Source: Peptostreptococcus russellii | GTDB taxonomy: Bacteria; Bacillota; Clostridia; Peptostreptococcales; Peptostreptococcaceae | DNA length: 64,000 bases | Assembly (NCBI RefSeq): GCF_003012055.1 | Contig: NZ_JYGE01000002.1 | Span: 62,001 to 126,000 of the forward strand | Reading direction: 5' to 3' | Shown here: positions 62,473-64,000 of the stretch, one piece after another | Layout of the letters: each line of letters starts with the position of its first letter | How positions within the stretch are numbered: position 1 is the first letter of the stretch | Notes under the pieces: model-generated | Told to the model about the DNA's origin: nothing | What the model saw: only the letters and a program-made list of their open reading frames with translations | Database searches by the model: none | Made by a program: the position numbers and the translations under genes

Positions 62473-62838
62473 TTGACCACTATGAAAGCATCAAAACATG
62501 AAATACTTAAAGCTCAGTGGCAGGAGTTAATCAAAGAACAAAATGAAAGCGGATTATCAATTAGAGAATGGTGTAGGAGAAATGATATCTCACATGGTAA
62601 ATACTACTACTGGCAAAGAGTCATTAGAGAAGAAGCCCTAATTAAAGCAGGAACCATGGCAGTTACAGGACAAGGCCAATTTGTAGAGATAAAGTCAGGT
62701 AATGGTGATTTTAGAACTAACACTCAAGGTACTTGTGCAGTCCTAAGGTCAAATGGAAATGAGATTGAAGTATTAAATGGTGCAGATCCAAATACATTGA
62801 GGTTAATACTTAATTTAATTAGTAATCATGAAAATTAA
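62473..62838 (+). CDS. tnpA: IS66 accessory protein TnpA
   Basis: 121 residues with the IS66 TnpA signature: WQELIKEQNESGLSIREWCRRNDISHGKYYYWQR, a DNA-binding helix-turn-helix, and a C-terminal strand-rich part (EIEVLNGADPNTLRLILNLI). It is required for transposition but is not the catalytic protein. The TTG at 62473 has GGAG 8 bases upstream; the ATG at 62482 is also possible. It overlaps tnpB by 11 bases, as is common in IS66. Confidence 0.9.
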   Translation: MTTMKASKHEILKAQWQELIKEQNESGLSIREWCRRNDISHGKYYYWQRVIREEALIKAGTMAVTGQGQFVEIKSGNGDFRTNTQGTCAVLRSNGNEIEVLNGADPNTLRLILNLISNHEN

Positions 62839-63184
62839 ATTTCCCAATGATATACGAATATACATTGCCTGCGGTAAAACTGATATGAGGAAATCCATAG
62901 ATGGTCTTTCTGCAATAGTATCTCAAAACTTTAATCTAAATCCATTTGAAAATGCACTATTCCTTTTTTGTGGAGGAAAAAGAGATAGGATAAAGGCCCT
63001 CCTTTGGGAAGGAGATGGATTTCTTCTTCTCTACAAAAGATTAGAAGGTGGGGTATTTCAGTGGCCTAGAACCACAGAAGAGGTTAGAGAAATTACCCCT
63101 CAACAATACAGATGGTTAATAGAGGGATTATCAATTGACCAGAAAAAAGTCATTCAAAAGATAGATGTTAAAAGGATAGTCTAG
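62828..63184 (+). CDS. tnpB: IS66 accessory protein TnpB
   Basis: 118 residues, the complete IS66 Orf2 family: IYIACGKTDMRKSIDGLSAIV, then FLFCGGKRDRIKALLWEGDGFLLLYKRLEGGVFQWP. It is very conserved and helps transposition without a nuclease motif of its own. The start overlaps the tnpA end, so the two are translationally coupled. Confidence 0.93.
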   Translation: MKIKFPNDIRIYIACGKTDMRKSIDGLSAIVSQNFNLNPFENALFLFCGGKRDRIKALLWEGDGFLLLYKRLEGGVFQWPRTTEEVREITPQQYRWLIEGLSIDQKKVIQKIDVKRIV

Positions 63185-63296
63185 GTGGTTGAAAATATTC
63201 AAATTCAAATGATTTCAGCCATCTTTTTTCTTGTTTTTGACCTTTCAAAATGGTATAATATGATTAGAAAAAACAGAAAAGAAAGGCTAATTCCCA

Positions 63297-64000
63297 ATGG
63301 ATAATAATTCTTTAATAAAAACACTTCAAGATACAATTGAATTTCAAAACAAAACCATAGAAGGCCTTAGAGAAGAGTTAAAAAAGGCTAATGAAAACAT
63401 AGAATACTTAATCAAAAAACTCTATGGAAGGAAAACAGAAAAAACCTCTGCCATAGATGGTCAACTAGTGATTAGTGATATGGAATTAGGTCTATTTAAT
63501 GAAGCAGAAAAAGAAATGGATACATCTGAACTTGAACCAGTTCCCTTTGAAGAGCCAATTAAAAGAACTAGGAAAGGATACAAGAGAAAAGACCTATTTA
63601 AAGACTTACCTAGCCAGAATCTAATATTCAGATTAGAAGAATCACAACAAATATGTCCAATAGATGGAAATAGACTTTCAGTTGCAGGTAAAAAATTCAT
63701 AAGATCAGAAATTAGATATATGCCAGCAGAAATATCTGTAGTTAATATATATCAAGAAACATATGAATGCAGATTGTGTAAGAAAGAAAACAGGCCTGGA
63801 ATCTTTAACCCAAATACACCAGAGCCTGTACTTCAACATTCCTATGCTATAGCCTCAAGTGTAGCATGGACAATGTATCAAAAGTTTGTACAATCAGTTC
63901 CACTCTACCGCCAGGAAAAAGATTGGAAACAGATGGGCTTTCCAATAAGTCGTGCAACCCTATCTAACTGGATTATAAAAACATCAGAAGAATGGTTAAG
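63297..64000 (+). CDS. tnpC: IS66 transposase TnpC (partial, runs off the window)
   Basis: The first ~234 codons of the DDE transposase: a leucine-rich coiled coil at the start (DTIEFQNKTIEGLREELKKANEN), the motif LIKKLYGRKTEK, a zinc-finger region (CPIDGNRL ... CRLCKKEN), and the beginning of the catalytic domain (HSYAIASSVAWTMYQKFVQSVPLYRQE). No stop or frameshift is seen in the available part. The DDE residues would lie beyond 64000. Confidence 0.88.
   Translation, partial: MDNNSLIKTLQDTIEFQNKTIEGLREELKKANENIEYLIKKLYGRKTEKTSAIDGQLVISDMELGLFNEAEKEMDTSELEPVPFEEPIKRTRKGYKRKDLFKDLPSQNLIFRLEESQQICPIDGNRLSVAGKKFIRSEIRYMPAEISVVNIYQETYECRLCKKENRPGIFNPNTPEPVLQHSYAIASSVAWTMYQKFVQSVPLYRQEKDWKQMGFPISRATLSNWIIKTSEEWL

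Larger units (their letters stand above)
62351..64000 (+). mobile_element. IS66-family insertion sequence (right part outside window)
   Basis: Three IS66 genes in the canonical order tnpA-tnpB-tnpC begin about 120 bp after a GTAAGCG terminus. The element runs off the window end, so its right terminus and target duplication are unseen. It bounds the pilus block on this side. Confidence 0.85.

Overview
The window reads as chromosome of a low-G+C, anaerobic Gram-positive bacterium of the Clostridia. It is AT-rich with strong AGGAGG-type ribosome sites. It carries tmRNA/SmpB, class Ib ribonucleotide reductase, an oxygen-sensitive L-serine dehydratase, a cysteine desulfidase with a sigma-54 activator, and a surface protein with CWB2 repeats (the C. 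difficile-type wall anchor). Peptostreptococcaceae, perhaps Peptostreptococcus, fits best; this is inference from gene content, not a database match.

Layout. 0-6 kb: RNase R, a YfhO-family membrane glycosyltransferase, SmpB and tmRNA. 6.4-11.8 kb: a lipoprotein, a GtrA flippase with a GtrB/CsbB-type glycosyltransferase, an unknown membrane protein, a thiamine-binding-family protein, an 8-bp tandem repeat and a frameshifted methyltransferase gene. 12-16.6 kb: a complete dlt locus in the order D-X-A-B-C, including the 39-residue DltX. With YfhO, GtrA and GtrB this makes a strip of wall/lipoteichoic acid decoration genes. 16.8-26.8 kb: an L,D-transpeptidase with a very long charged cytoplasmic part, nrdE/nrdF, a Gx-type transporter, a TipA-like MerR regulator and oligoendopeptidase F.

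26.9-35.1 kb is a sulfur-metabolism strip: a sigma-54 activator (CdsR type), a -24/-12 promoter preceded by two 38-bp repeats, the cysteine desulfidase gene, hpt, an ArsR regulator and a four-domain CoA-disulfide/persulfide reductase (reductase-rhodanese-TusA-DsrE). 35-44 kb holds the CWB2 surface protein, a DapA-like protein that has lost its catalytic residues, L-serine dehydratase, a methyltransferase, Hsp33, a pseudouridine synthase and an RlmD-type rRNA methyltransferase.

44.5-64 kb is accessory. A promoter wrapped in inverted repeats drives a fused methylase/specificity-like protein with a degenerate catalytic motif and a coupled partner gene broken by a stop codon. Next is an hsdM gene cut after 42 codons by an IS3-type element. 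Beyond it lies a block of visibly higher G+C and different codon use: remnants of a chemotaxis receptor and a PAS-GGDEF protein, then a pilus operon (class B sortase, a ~2,730-residue repeat adhesin, major pilin, class C sortase, minor pilin), closed by an IS66 element that runs off the window. The block looks like an acquired pilus island flanked by insertion sequences and landed in a type I restriction-modification locus.
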